Source: Treponema sp.
GTDB taxonomy: Bacteria; Spirochaetota; Spirochaetia; Treponematales; Treponemataceae
Reading direction: 5' to 3'
Length of the DNA stretch: 62,215 nt
Assembly: GCA_018385415.1 (NCBI GenBank)
Contig: JAHAZA010000045.1
Location: forward strand, 1-62,215
The translations under genes were made by a program, and so were the position numbers. The notes beneath the pieces were generated by a model. That model saw only the letters and a list, made by a program, of their open reading frames with translations. It ran no database searches and had not been told where the DNA came from. Each line of letters starts with the position of its first letter. The first letter of the stretch is position 1. Below are positions 35,034 through 44,074 of the stretch, piece by piece.

Positions 35034-37406
35034 TTACTCTTTTACGAGCATTGTACAAAGTACCGCTGTTGTAAGACCAACAAATACAGCAAGGCCAAAC
35101 ATATATACAGGTGCAAAAGAACTTAATGCCAGCGCTCCAAATGAAATTGCACTGGAAATAAATGAAAGCAGAATTGCAATAGAATTCTGGGCCTCACTAC
35201 TTTCCATAGCGTAAATTATATAATCGATACTTAATCCAAATACCAGTATGATTCCAGTAACGCTAAAGAATCCCAATGGAACATTAAATGCACCAAGAAC
35301 ACTAACACAAGCAAATACTGTTACTAATGGAATAAGAATAATTTTCAGTACCTTTTTAAATTTATAGAAAAAGAACATAATTATAATCATTGCAACAAAT
35401 GCAATTGCGAGGAACAGCAGCATAAGCTTTGTCAAAGAATTTAATTCTGTTCCTACATCCTTAACTTTATTTACAAAGAAAACATTTTCATCATTGGCTG
35501 CAATCTGACGACATTCTGCTTCATCTGTAATGTGCATTGGCATTACAACGCTGAACCATTCACCATCAACTTCGCCAATCCAAAGATTAGAAATTGCATC
35601 CTTCATAAATTCTGGAATATCATTTTCTAAATCTATATATTTTCCTTCCTGAGCTTTGTAGTCCTTAATAAATTTTTCTTTTAATTCAATTGCTTCCCGT
35701 GCATCAAATCTGTGAACATCAATATATTGAGGTAAAATTTCATCAAAAAGATTAACGATAGATTTATATGATTTTTCCTGAATCGACTTTGTAGGAATAT
35801 ATTTGCTGATGCTATTATAGGTCATTTCTGTACCTTTACCGTTAGCTTCAATAAAGTCATCAAGCTTTGTGCATAATTTTCTTTCATTTTCTAAAACCTG
35901 ATCTTTTGAATTTCCTTTAACAATAAAGTACCATCCACTTGATCCGGAATTAAGAACTGTATTTGCTTCAATTTCGCTTTTTAACAAATCCCCTTTCATT
36001 GTATAGAAAGATTTCAAATCGTTTTCAATACGAATATTTTTTCTAGCAAATACAAAAACAACTGCCAAAGCTGTCACAATTCCTGCAAAAATTAACTTTT
36101 TAATGTTTTTATGACCAGTTTTCTTTGCATTAAACAGCTTAGTTAAAGGAATTTCCTTTTTAACCTTTGGATTTTTAAATAAGGGATACATGCAGATTAC
36201 TGTCAGATAAGAACTTAAGATTCCACTAAATGAGAAAACTGCCACCTGTTTTAATAATGCAAAGGGTGCGAAACATAAAAGTATGTAACACAATTCTGTG
36301 GAAATTAAGGAAAGTGTAATTCCTTTAAATAAGTGCTTTCTAATCTCCACACCTGAATTAAGTTCCATATCACCTTTCCAGCGAACAAAATAATGAACGC
36401 TGTAATCAAGACATGTACCTATCAATGTTGTACCAAAAACAAATGTCAGAATATGAATTTCTTTAAATACACATAAAACGCAGGATAAAGCAAAAACTGC
36501 TGATAATGTTATGGCTCCAACAGAACTGATTACTGGTAAGCCGTTCCTGAAAAAATAAATACAAAGAAGAATAATAAGAATCATAGAAACAACAGAAATT
36601 ATTGTTATTTCTTTCTGCGCAGAAGAGGAACTTTCGTAGCTATGGAATGGAACTCCAGAATAGATAAATTCAATTTCTGAATTTTCAGGTGACTCTTTTA
36701 CTTTTGCTGCACATTCATAAATCTTTTTTACACCACTGTTTTTATTCGTAATTGATGCACCTTCTGGAGTAAGGGAACCTCGCAGCATTACATAACAGTT
36801 GTCATCTTTATATGTACAAAGAACGCCATCCAGCATGCTCATGGAAGTTCCATTTTCCATAAGCTTTCCTAATCCTTCCATAAGTTCCATTTCACTTAAT
36901 GCAAAAGGATCTTCTTCAAGATTTCTAATACTTCCGAAAGAACTGTAGATTGTCATCAAGGAATCATCGATAAAATTATGAACGCCATTATTGGTATAAA
37001 GACTTTCTGCCTGAGCTTCATTTAAGAGAAAATATCTGTTTTTAAGAAAATAATCTGACACCTCAGTCATATTATTATCCATTAACAAAGATATTTTTTC
37101 AAAACATGTTTTGTTACTATCTTCTTCCAATAAACTATTAAAGTCGCAAGCCGCTTTTTTTGCAGAAACCAAATCTGGTCCTTTAACAAGAACAATAAAG
37201 ACTCGACCTGTTTTTGAACCCATTACACCATCAGCCTTACTTACATCACGGCTTGCATTAGTCTTTGGAAGAATGTCAAAAAGATTAGTATTGATTTTGT
37301 ATCTGATTCCACAAAGGAACATGATACCCAGTGCTAAAAAAACAAGCCCGTGAATCGCAATCCACAAGGCCTGGAACTTATTATTTTTCAAAGTATTTTG
37401 CTTCAT
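35034..37406 (-). CDS. MMPL/RND-type lipid exporter (APE-like cluster)
   Basis: A 790-residue inner-membrane transporter with the two-fold RND layout: one helix, a periplasmic domain (about 35-255), five or six helices, a second periplasmic domain (about 460-630) and a final helix bundle. Acidic intramembrane residues are visible (GTCLDYSVHYF, FGLSIDYIIYAME), as in MMPL proteins. In aryl-polyene-type clusters the equivalent protein moves the lipid product across the inner membrane. It is the last gene of the minus arm and overlaps the LolA-like gene by 26 bp. Confidence 0.82.
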   Translation of the reverse strand: MKQNTLKNNKFQALWIAIHGLVFLALGIMFLCGIRYKINTNLFDILPKTNASRDVSKADGVMGSKTGRVFIVLVKGPDLVSAKKAACDFNSLLEEDSNKTCFEKISLLMDNNMTEVSDYFLKNRYFLLNEAQAESLYTNNGVHNFIDDSLMTIYSSFGSIRNLEEDPFALSEMELMEGLGKLMENGTSMSMLDGVLCTYKDDNCYVMLRGSLTPEGASITNKNSGVKKIYECAAKVKESPENSEIEFIYSGVPFHSYESSSSAQKEITIISVVSMILIILLCIYFFRNGLPVISSVGAITLSAVFALSCVLCVFKEIHILTFVFGTTLIGTCLDYSVHYFVRWKGDMELNSGVEIRKHLFKGITLSLISTELCYILLCFAPFALLKQVAVFSFSGILSSYLTVICMYPLFKNPKVKKEIPLTKLFNAKKTGHKNIKKLIFAGIVTALAVVFVFARKNIRIENDLKSFYTMKGDLLKSEIEANTVLNSGSSGWYFIVKGNSKDQVLENERKLCTKLDDFIEANGKGTEMTYNSISKYIPTKSIQEKSYKSIVNLFDEILPQYIDVHRFDAREAIELKEKFIKDYKAQEGKYIDLENDIPEFMKDAISNLWIGEVDGEWFSVVMPMHITDEAECRQIAANDENVFFVNKVKDVGTELNSLTKLMLLFLAIAFVAMIIIMFFFYKFKKVLKIILIPLVTVFACVSVLGAFNVPLGFFSVTGIILVFGLSIDYIIYAMESSEAQNSIAILLSFISSAISFGALALSSFAPVYMFGLAVFVGLTTAVLCTMLVKE

Positions 37407-38031
37407 CAGAATTAAGATTATCAGTTACTACTTGATTATTCAACCTATAGGTTGTGCTGTCATCCGTAAAGGTTATCATTTTCATATTTCTAATCTGACA
37501 TTCACCAGATGGTAATAATATACAATCCACTGAAATCTCTTTTATATACGAAGAAATTGTATTGTCCTTTGGTGTTAATGTTATTTCCCAACCAAAATTA
37601 GTTTCTTCCTTAGCAACACATTTCACTGCAAAATTGTTGCTGATTTCTTCGTATTTCCCTGTAAACAATGAAGAAATTACATCAGCCATATGTGTAAATG
37701 TTGGATTCTTAGATCCATCTATTTTGCGCTGGCGTCCTTTTATTTCCTGAATCATGTATGTTTTTGTAACTGCCATTACCGATTTTACAGGAACTTCGGT
37801 GAACCAGATCATTCCATCTTCTGCACTGATTGTATACTTACCAGATGAATTTACAGAACGACCTGTTTTGGCGTTTTTCTGTGTTTGTTCAAAGTCACCA
37901 CGAATAATTTTTGACTTTGATAATTGCTTACAAATTGTAGAAAATTGATCTTTTTGTTTCTGCTGTGCGAAAAGACTACCTGCAGCCATAATTAATATAA
38001 ATGAGGATGCTGCGAATTTTTTTAACTTCAT
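37381..38031 (-). CDS. LolA-like periplasmic carrier protein (APE-like cluster)
   Basis: 216 residues. A signal peptide (MKLKKFAASSFILIMAAGSLFAQ) precedes a LolA-type domain: FEQTQKNAKTGRSVNSSGKYTIS, then GMIWFTEVPVKSVMAV. LolA-like proteins ferry lipids through the periplasm; the version found in aryl-polyene clusters (ApeL position) is coupled to an MMPL exporter, as here. It is probably not the housekeeping LolA. Weak GGG lies upstream of the ATG. Confidence 0.8.
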   Translation of the reverse strand: MKLKKFAASSFILIMAAGSLFAQQKQKDQFSTICKQLSKSKIIRGDFEQTQKNAKTGRSVNSSGKYTISAEDGMIWFTEVPVKSVMAVTKTYMIQEIKGRQRKIDGSKNPTFTHMADVISSLFTGKYEEISNNFAVKCVAKEETNFGWEITLTPKDNTISSYIKEISVDCILLPSGECQIRNMKMITFTDDSTTYRLNNQVVTDNLNSDEAKYFEK

Positions 38032-38043
38032 TTTTAAACCCTG

Positions 38044-39036
38044 TTATTCTTGAGAATTTTTCCAGAAATCGTAAAAATTGAACCACTGGAATGGATGTTT
38101 AATACAGTGCTCTTCAAGTTCCTGTACATATTCAAAACAAAGTTTTTGGATATTAGTTTCACGAATATTTCTTTTACAGTTTGTATCAATTGAACTTTTT
38201 TTAACATGGAATTCATATTTTCTGTCAAAAGCAACATCTCTTGTTCTGTATCCTGATACATAATATACAGGCGATTTAAGAAGCATTGGAATAAGATAAA
38301 CACCATATGGCCAGGAAGCTTCCTTTCCAAGAAAACTGCATTTCACTGTTTTGTTTTCATTGTATTTTGAAACTCGGTCAGCTGCACAAACAACAAGCCC
38401 GCCCTGTTCTATTGTTTCAGAAAGAATATCAATTGTTCCTGGATTAATGTGATTTATATCGATAATATTTTGAACAAATTCAGGATTTACCTTTTTTAGC
38501 GTGTTTGTAAAGTGGGAAGTCGAGTCCAAATCCATCAATACTGATATAGGAATTTCGCGGTTAAGATATATATCATTATTATTTGCAAGATTTCTGAAAA
38601 TTTCAGCGTTTCCCAGATGGGAAACCAACAACATAGCGCCTTTACCGCTGTTCAAATGGTCAATTAACTCTTGAACATCATCATCGCAAAAAGTTAATTT
38701 TACAGTTGGTTTTGGTTTTACCCAGCATTCCATTTTTTCTACAAATGTTATGGCAAAAGCAGAAATTTGTTTGTATGGACTTATTTTTTTTATTGCATCC
38801 GGTTTATAGTTTTTAAGTTGTTTTTGAAAGCGTTTACATTCCTGTCGAGCGTTTTTGTTGAAAACATAGAAAAAGAAAGCAACACATAAAACGATAAAGT
38901 CTGTCAAAAATTTTGGCAGATTTTTCATGAGAAGTAATGTAAAATAAATAGGAAAACTGGTCTTAACAACTTCTTTTTTAGAAGCCCACTCAGTCACCTT
39001 TTTATCATTTTCTGGTTGTTTTTTTTCACGCTTCAC
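38044..39036 (-). CDS. LPLAT/HtrB-like acyltransferase (APE-like cluster)
   Basis: A 330-residue membrane-associated acyltransferase of the lysophospholipid/lipid A acyltransferase group. An N-terminal amphipathic/hydrophobic part (about 28-62) precedes the active-site-like SHLGNAEIFRNLA (His with a downstream Glu) and the VVCAADRVS block. In many aryl-polyene clusters the acyltransferase is the C-terminal half of a GT2-acyltransferase fusion; here it is a separate frame overlapping the GT2 gene by 11 bp. It could acylate the glycosylated headgroup or attach the chain. Confidence 0.78.
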   Translation of the reverse strand: MKREKKQPENDKKVTEWASKKEVVKTSFPIYFTLLLMKNLPKFLTDFIVLCVAFFFYVFNKNARQECKRFQKQLKNYKPDAIKKISPYKQISAFAITFVEKMECWVKPKPTVKLTFCDDDVQELIDHLNSGKGAMLLVSHLGNAEIFRNLANNNDIYLNREIPISVLMDLDSTSHFTNTLKKVNPEFVQNIIDINHINPGTIDILSETIEQGGLVVCAADRVSKYNENKTVKCSFLGKEASWPYGVYLIPMLLKSPVYYVSGYRTRDVAFDRKYEFHVKKSSIDTNCKRNIRETNIQKLCFEYVQELEEHCIKHPFQWFNFYDFWKNSQE

Positions 39037-39775
39037 GTTTTACAAACATCTTCCTTATCAAAAGATATGGCCAAAGAACGAACATTCCACATGTCATTCT
39101 TGTAAACATCCATGAAATGTGAATATTATCACGAACCATTCTAAAGTTTGATTTTCCACCCACTGGGTACGAAACCTTAACAGGCGAATAAATTAATGGA
39201 ACACCAAACCAAACCATTTTAATCAGGATTTCTGTATCAAAACCCATATGGCTGTCTATATAAGTTGATTTACATATTTTGTAGAATGGCTCTACAGGAT
39301 AAACTCTATATCCACACATTGCATCTTGAATATAATCGTGTGTCAATGTAACAAAACTGGCATAATTATTGCTGATTTTCTTTCCATTTTTTCTTTTAAG
39401 AGGAATTGATTCGTCGAAAACAGGTACTCCAGAAACTAAAGCTGCCGGATGTTCCTTTGAAATATTAAGAAAGTTTTTCACTTGTTCCATGTCATGCTGA
39501 CCATCAGCATCAATCTGAAACAAATGTGTTATTCCTATTTTATGAGCTTCTTTAATTGCTTTACAAACGGAATATCCTTTACCGCGATTTCTTTTATTAA
39601 CAATCAGAGTAATATTAGAGAATTTTTTTGATACATCATAAATATATGCTTTATCAGTTTCTCCATTACCATCATCAACAACAATTATAGGCAGATTATA
39701 AACTGACAAAGAAGAAACAACCTGTTCCAGGGTGCTTCCATGATTGTATACTGGAATAACAAATCCTTGCTGCAT
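39026..39775 (-). CDS. Glycosyltransferase family 2 (APE-like cluster)
   Basis: A 249-residue GT-A-fold enzyme, dolichol-phosphate-mannose-synthase-like: FVIPVYNHGSTLEQV, IIVVDDGNGE, NRGKGYSVCKAIKEA, the metal-binding DADGQHD, and MCGYRVYP later. A C-terminal hydrophobic stretch with basic end may anchor it. It would transfer a sugar to the lipid or its headgroup. It overlaps the downstream acyltransferase by 11 bp. Confidence 0.85.
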   Translation of the reverse strand: MQQGFVIPVYNHGSTLEQVVSSLSVYNLPIIVVDDGNGETDKAYIYDVSKKFSNITLIVNKRNRGKGYSVCKAIKEAHKIGITHLFQIDADGQHDMEQVKNFLNISKEHPAALVSGVPVFDESIPLKRKNGKKISNNYASFVTLTHDYIQDAMCGYRVYPVEPFYKICKSTYIDSHMGFDTEILIKMVWFGVPLIYSPVKVSYPVGGKSNFRMVRDNIHISWMFTRMTCGMFVLWPYLLIRKMFVKREA

Positions 39776-39786
39776 ATCTACCTTTC

Positions 39787-40149
39787 TTACTTGTTTACTG
39801 CAAAATTTCCATTTGAATAACCTTTTGCTCCATCTGATGATGTCAATTTGTATGTTACCATACTTTTCTCAGGATTAAATTTCAAACTGAAATGAAGTGA
39901 TGAATTTGGTTTAACAGGTGAAGTAAACTTTAATCTTTTTGCACTTACCATTGCGCATTCTGTTCCAAAATATTTTTTACAGAAGTGCATAGCCATATCA
40001 ATTTGGGCAACTGCAGGTACAAGATGAATTTCTGGAAAATGTCCGTCGAAGAAATCACAAGTGTCAGGAATAAATACTTCCAGTAAAACTTCGTTTTCTG
40101 CCTGATTAATTATTTTTTCTTCCGGGATACCATGTTTTTCTAAATACAT
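39787..40149 (-). CDS. Hotdog-fold 3-hydroxyacyl-ACP dehydratase-like protein (ApeI-like)
   Basis: 120 residues, FabZ/ApeI-like hotdog fold. FFDGHFPEIHLVPAVAQIDMAMHF carries the catalytic His, and the usual catalytic Glu position is Asp, as in the ApeI group. The start at 40149 is chosen because AGGTGA lies four to five bases upstream; a GTG at 40164 is the alternative. In characterised aryl-polyene systems ApeI works as a heterodimer with ApeP; no partner is encoded here. Confidence 0.75.
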   Translation of the reverse strand: MYLEKHGIPEEKIINQAENEVLLEVFIPDTCDFFDGHFPEIHLVPAVAQIDMAMHFCKKYFGTECAMVSAKRLKFTSPVKPNSSLHFSLKFNPEKSMVTYKLTSSDGAKGYSNGNFAVNK

Positions 40150-40172
40150 AAATTCACCTATCACGATAATTT

Positions 40173-42254
40173 TTACTGTTTTATTTTATCACCATCTTCG
40201 CTTTTGGTAAATAATGCTTGAATTTCAAGCTTCTTTTTCTTTCCTTGAAGATCCATAGGAAGTTCACTGAGATAACGCCATTTTTTAGGCAAAACTACAT
40301 TTTCAAAGAAGTTCAACAAATAATCATGGAAGAACATATTGATATCGAACTTTTTCCAGTCCTTAAACTTTGCTTCACCTTCTTTATTGAAAACCAATGC
40401 AGCTGCAAGATACTGACGTCTGTCACTCATTGCTACTACACAAACATCTTTTACCAGACCAGTCTGTAAAATACGACTTTCAACTTCTGGCAAAGAAATT
40501 CGTTTTTCTTCTATTTTAACTATTGAATCCGCACGACCTTTAAGTATAAAACGGCCGTCTTCAAGAATATCTACAAGGTCAGCTGTCTGGAATCCGTTTG
40601 GATCTTTAATATAAGGCGATTTGATATTCAAACAACCGTCTTCGTTTTTAGAAATTAAAGCATTGGCAAATGGAGTCCATTCCAATCCATTTTTTGACTG
40701 TCTGTGAGCAATACCACTTGTTTCTGTACTACCATAAACTTCAACCGGCCAGAAGCCAAATACCTCATTTGTTTTCTTTGCTACTTCAGGAAGAAGAATT
40801 CCACCACTTGTAATGATAAATGGATCAATAAGATCAAGCTTATCTTCAGTTTCTATAGTTCTCTTAAGGAATGCTGGTACTGCGATAATTGTGTATTTTT
40901 CATCATCAAGCTTTTCAAATTCAGTTGGAAATTCAATTCTTGTTCTTCTAAATGGAATTCCTGCAGTAAATGGCAATGAAATTGTAAAAAGGAATCCATA
41001 AATATGATGCTGACTTACAGTTGCAACATGTTTTCTCTTAAGGAATTCTTCACCCCACATTGAAAGAACAAAGGCATTGTCCATTTCAAATTCTGTCATG
41101 CGCTGAAGTACAACTTTTGGTTTTCCAGTACTTCCTGATGTAAACATATGGATTTTTGTTTCATCTGCATTGATTGCTGGTGTTGTGCGAATCTCTTCTT
41201 CTGATGGAGAAGCGATATTTGCAATAACATCAGGTACATAATATGAACCAGGCTGATTTGGAGCATCTGTTAAGAATTCATCTTCCGGCTGTTTCATTTC
41301 TTTGATAAATTCTTCTGAAATATTTGCAGTTAAAGCTACCTGTTTCTTGCACTGAAGCAAAGCTACAAAACAGCACAAAAAGAAATAGTAATCATCAACA
41401 TGAAGAATCCATCTTTCTGCATTTTTTGTATTAATGAAAGTTCTTAATTTTGCTGTATCAGTTAAGAAATCTTTCCATGTTTTATACTTTTTTGATGACC
41501 ATTTTTCTTCATAACATAAGATAAAATCATCTTTTCTTGATTTTGCTGTAAATTTTGTTATTGGATAAATCTTTGCCATACTTTTATTTACAAACCACCT
41601 TACAATAAATTCAACAGTGAAAATTGAAAACATTATTCCATATGAAATTCCACCGTTGTAAATAGTCCAGATATCACCTTTAATTTTATTGAATAGAACA
41701 ATTTGGTATTGTGGATAAACTTCGACTGGATATATTTCTGTAAAAATTACAGTTCCTAAAGAAACAAGAATATTCAGAATAAAGTGTATACACCATATAT
41801 AGTTAACAATATTGCAGTAACGCTCGATTCTGTGTTCATTAATCGAACCTACAATATGTTTATCCTTCAAGATTGCCATTCTGTATACAAGAGTTGGCTT
41901 GTTAATTACAGAAATTCCAAAAATGGATAGTAATGATAGAGATACAATTACAGGATAAAGACGCAAAAAGAGGAACTTATTTGTAATGTAAGTAACTGTA
42001 CCTACTGTAAAGAGAAAAATAGCAGAAAGCAATGGTCTAATGCTGAAAGTAAACCGCTTTTGCTTTTTATTAGTTATATCTGATTTTTGTTTAGGATTTA
42101 CACTTGTTGCAGATAAGAAAAATACAAGTGCCATTATAACAACACATAACGATACTATTTTAGGTTCTATATGAAAATATCCTACCAGGACACACAACAG
42201 AACCGGATATAGTATCGATATGATTGTTACAAATACCTTAAGAAAGGCTTTCAT
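40173..42254 (-). CDS. Fused COG4648-like membrane domain and acyl-AMP ligase (ApeG-ApeH-like)
   Basis: 693 residues in two parts. Residues 1-235 hold about six hydrophobic segments with FLRLYPVIVSLSLLSIFG, CNIVNYIWCIHFILN and YNGGISYGIMFSIFTVEFIVRW, the pattern of the COG4648 membrane protein (ApeG) of aryl-polyene clusters. Residues about 250-693 are an acyl/aryl-AMP ligase: P-loop FTSGSTGKPKVV, VYGSTETSG, and GRADSIVKIEEKRISLPEVE. ApeG and ApeH are usually separate genes; here they are one. It would activate an aryl or acyl starter and load it on an adjacent ACP. Confidence 0.8.
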   Translation of the reverse strand: MKAFLKVFVTIISILYPVLLCVLVGYFHIEPKIVSLCVVIMALVFFLSATSVNPKQKSDITNKKQKRFTFSIRPLLSAIFLFTVGTVTYITNKFLFLRLYPVIVSLSLLSIFGISVINKPTLVYRMAILKDKHIVGSINEHRIERYCNIVNYIWCIHFILNILVSLGTVIFTEIYPVEVYPQYQIVLFNKIKGDIWTIYNGGISYGIMFSIFTVEFIVRWFVNKSMAKIYPITKFTAKSRKDDFILCYEEKWSSKKYKTWKDFLTDTAKLRTFINTKNAERWILHVDDYYFFLCCFVALLQCKKQVALTANISEEFIKEMKQPEDEFLTDAPNQPGSYYVPDVIANIASPSEEEIRTTPAINADETKIHMFTSGSTGKPKVVLQRMTEFEMDNAFVLSMWGEEFLKRKHVATVSQHHIYGFLFTISLPFTAGIPFRRTRIEFPTEFEKLDDEKYTIIAVPAFLKRTIETEDKLDLIDPFIITSGGILLPEVAKKTNEVFGFWPVEVYGSTETSGIAHRQSKNGLEWTPFANALISKNEDGCLNIKSPYIKDPNGFQTADLVDILEDGRFILKGRADSIVKIEEKRISLPEVESRILQTGLVKDVCVVAMSDRRQYLAAALVFNKEGEAKFKDWKKFDINMFFHDYLLNFFENVVLPKKWRYLSELPMDLQGKKKKLEIQALFTKSEDGDKIKQ

Positions 42255-42261
42255 TGTTTAC

Positions 42262-42504
42262 TTATTTTGACAATGGCTGAAGAACGTCTACAACATTACC
42301 GATTGTTTTAGCGCTCTTGAACATTTCTGGGTCGATGTTACCGTTCATGTATGGCTTCATTTTTACAACGAGGTCTACAGCATCGATTGAATCGAGATCC
42401 AAGTCTTCAAAAAGTTTTGAATCGAGAGTTACATCTGATTTTTCAACTTCAAATTCACTTTCCAATACGTCCTGAAGTTTTGCAAAGATTTCTTCTTTAG
42501 TCAT
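42262..42504 (-). CDS. Acyl carrier protein (APE-like cluster)
   Basis: An 80-residue acyl carrier protein with the phosphopantetheine Ser in DLDLDSIDAVDL. Acidic, four-helix pattern. Typical of the second ACP (ApeF-like) in aryl-polyene clusters. GGAG lies seven to eight bases before the ATG. It is separated from the other ACP by 22 bp. Confidence 0.9.
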   Translation of the reverse strand: MTKEEIFAKLQDVLESEFEVEKSDVTLDSKLFEDLDLDSIDAVDLVVKMKPYMNGNIDPEMFKSAKTIGNVVDVLQPLSK

Positions 42505-42526
42505 CTTGTTTTCTCCTTAATTTTAT

Positions 42527-42783
42527 TTATGCTCTATTTGCTGAAATAAATTCAGCAAGTGCATTAACTGATGCAAAATGTTTTTTGCTGTCTTCATTTT
42601 CTGCTGACAGTTTTACACCAAATTTTTTCTTGATAGCTACGCCTAATTCCAATGCGTCGATTGAATCGAGACCTAACCCTGTACCAAAAATTGGTGCATC
42701 ATCCTTGATATTTTCTGGCTTAACATCTTCAAGTTCAAGAGATGAAATAATTAATTCTTTGATTTCCTGTTTAAGTTCGTCCA
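42527..42783 (-). CDS. Acyl carrier protein (phosphopantetheine-binding; APE-like cluster)
   Basis: An 85-residue carrier protein with GTGLGLDSIDALELG around the modified Ser, the longer GxGLGLDS form typical of the ApeE-like carrier. The start at 42783 follows AAGGA. It is the first gene of the minus arm and faces the methyltransferase gene across a 172-bp divergent promoter region. Confidence 0.88.
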
Positions 42784-42832
42784 TACTTTCCTTCTTTATA
42801 CACAACTAAAAATACAATAAGTGTATTTGTAA

Positions 42833-42861
42833 ATTATAAACTTTATACATCAAAATATCAA
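42833..42861 (-). promoter_or_regulatory. Promoter of the APE-like minus arm
   Basis: TTGATA (42861-42856), 17-bp spacer and TATAAT (42838-42833), on the minus strand. The leader before the first ACP gene would be about 40 nt and carries a Shine-Dalgarno. Confidence 0.75.
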
Positions 42862-42919
42862 GTTAAACTATTTCTTTATCACCTCTTTATCATCTTGCTG
42901 TTTTTACTTCCCTGTCAAC

Positions 42920-42948
42920 TTGCGAATATTCCTGCATTATGCTAGAGT
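42920..42948 (+). promoter_or_regulatory. Promoter of the APE-like plus arm, placed for leaderless initiation
   Basis: TTGCGA (42920-42925), 17-bp spacer, TAGAGT (42943-42948), then seven bases to the ATG at 42956. Confidence 0.55.
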
Positions 42949-42955
42949 TTCTTCT

Positions 42956-44065
42956 ATGAAAAGAAACTCTAATTTTGATATGGAAAAGTTTTCCAAAGAT
43001 GATCTTCATGCAATTGATGCTAAATTCGAAGCACAGAAAATTGCATTTGCTCCACTTTCATTCCAGGCTGTTAGAGCTTTGATGGAACTTGGAATTCTTA
43101 GAATTATTGATGATGCTGGTGAAAATGGAATTACAGTAGACGAAATCGTTGAAAAATCGGGTATTTCTAAATACGGTATCAATGTTCTTACAGAAATGGC
43201 TGTAGGAATGCATGTACTTTTGCTTAAGGTAGTGGACGGAAAAGAATATCTTTCTTTGAGTAAAATTGGCTGGTTCCTTCTTGAAGATAACCTTACAAAA
43301 GCAAACTTCTATTTTACAAATGATATTTGTTATAAAGGTGCTTTTGATTTAATGGAATCAATCAAAACAGGAAAACCAGAAGGTCTTCATGTTTTTGGTG
43401 ATCAGTGGACAACAGTTTACGAAGCTCTTTCTACATTACCAGAACGTGAAAAGAAAAGCTGGTTCGATTTTGACCACTTCTATTCTGACATCGCTTTTCC
43501 AGAAGCTCTTCCTATCGTTTACAAAAACAAGCCTAAAAAGCTTTTTGATATTGGTGGAAACACTGCAAAATGGGCTATTGCATCTTGTAAGTTTGACCCA
43601 GATGTTAATGTAACAATCGTTGACCTTCCTGGACAGACAGCAGTTGCAGAAACAAATGCAAAAAATGCAGGATTTGCTGATCGTATCAATACTTATGCAG
43701 GAAACATCCTTGCTGAAACAACAGTTCTTCCACCTGCTCCTGATGCAGTATGGATGAGCCAGTTCCTTGACTGTTTCTCATTGCACCAGATTACAAAAAT
43801 CCTTAAGAAAGTTCACTCTGTAGCTACAGAAAACACAGATGTTTACGTTCTTGAACCACTTTGGGACAAACAACGCTTCGAAGCTGAAAGTTATTCACTT
43901 CAGGCTACTTCACTTTACTTTACATGTATCGCAAACGGTAACAGTAAAATGTACCGCTATGGTGAACTTGTAGATGCAATTGAGGAAGCTGGATTCGAAC
44001 TTAAAACTGCACATCACAACTTGGGATCTAACTGTTACTCATTGTTAGTTTTCAGAAAGAAATAG
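42956..44065 (+). CDS. SAM-dependent methyltransferase with winged-helix N-terminus (APE-like cluster)
   Basis: 369 residues. An N-terminal winged-helix dimerisation domain (ALMELGILRIIDDAGENGITVDEIVEKSG) precedes a class I methyltransferase core with LFDIGGNTAKWA, VTIVDLPGQ and DAVWMSQFLDCFS; this is the architecture of small-molecule O-methyltransferases. Aryl-polyene clusters commonly carry such a methyltransferase for the aryl headgroup. I set the start at 42956, directly behind a promoter and without a Shine-Dalgarno, which drops an unconvincing upstream extension. Confidence 0.83.
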   Translation: MKRNSNFDMEKFSKDDLHAIDAKFEAQKIAFAPLSFQAVRALMELGILRIIDDAGENGITVDEIVEKSGISKYGINVLTEMAVGMHVLLLKVVDGKEYLSLSKIGWFLLEDNLTKANFYFTNDICYKGAFDLMESIKTGKPEGLHVFGDQWTTVYEALSTLPEREKKSWFDFDHFYSDIAFPEALPIVYKNKPKKLFDIGGNTAKWAIASCKFDPDVNVTIVDLPGQTAVAETNAKNAGFADRINTYAGNILAETTVLPPAPDAVWMSQFLDCFSLHQITKILKKVHSVATENTDVYVLEPLWDKQRFEAESYSLQATSLYFTCIANGNSKMYRYGELVDAIEEAGFELKTAHHNLGSNCYSLLVFRKK

Positions 44066-44074
44066 GTATTAAGT

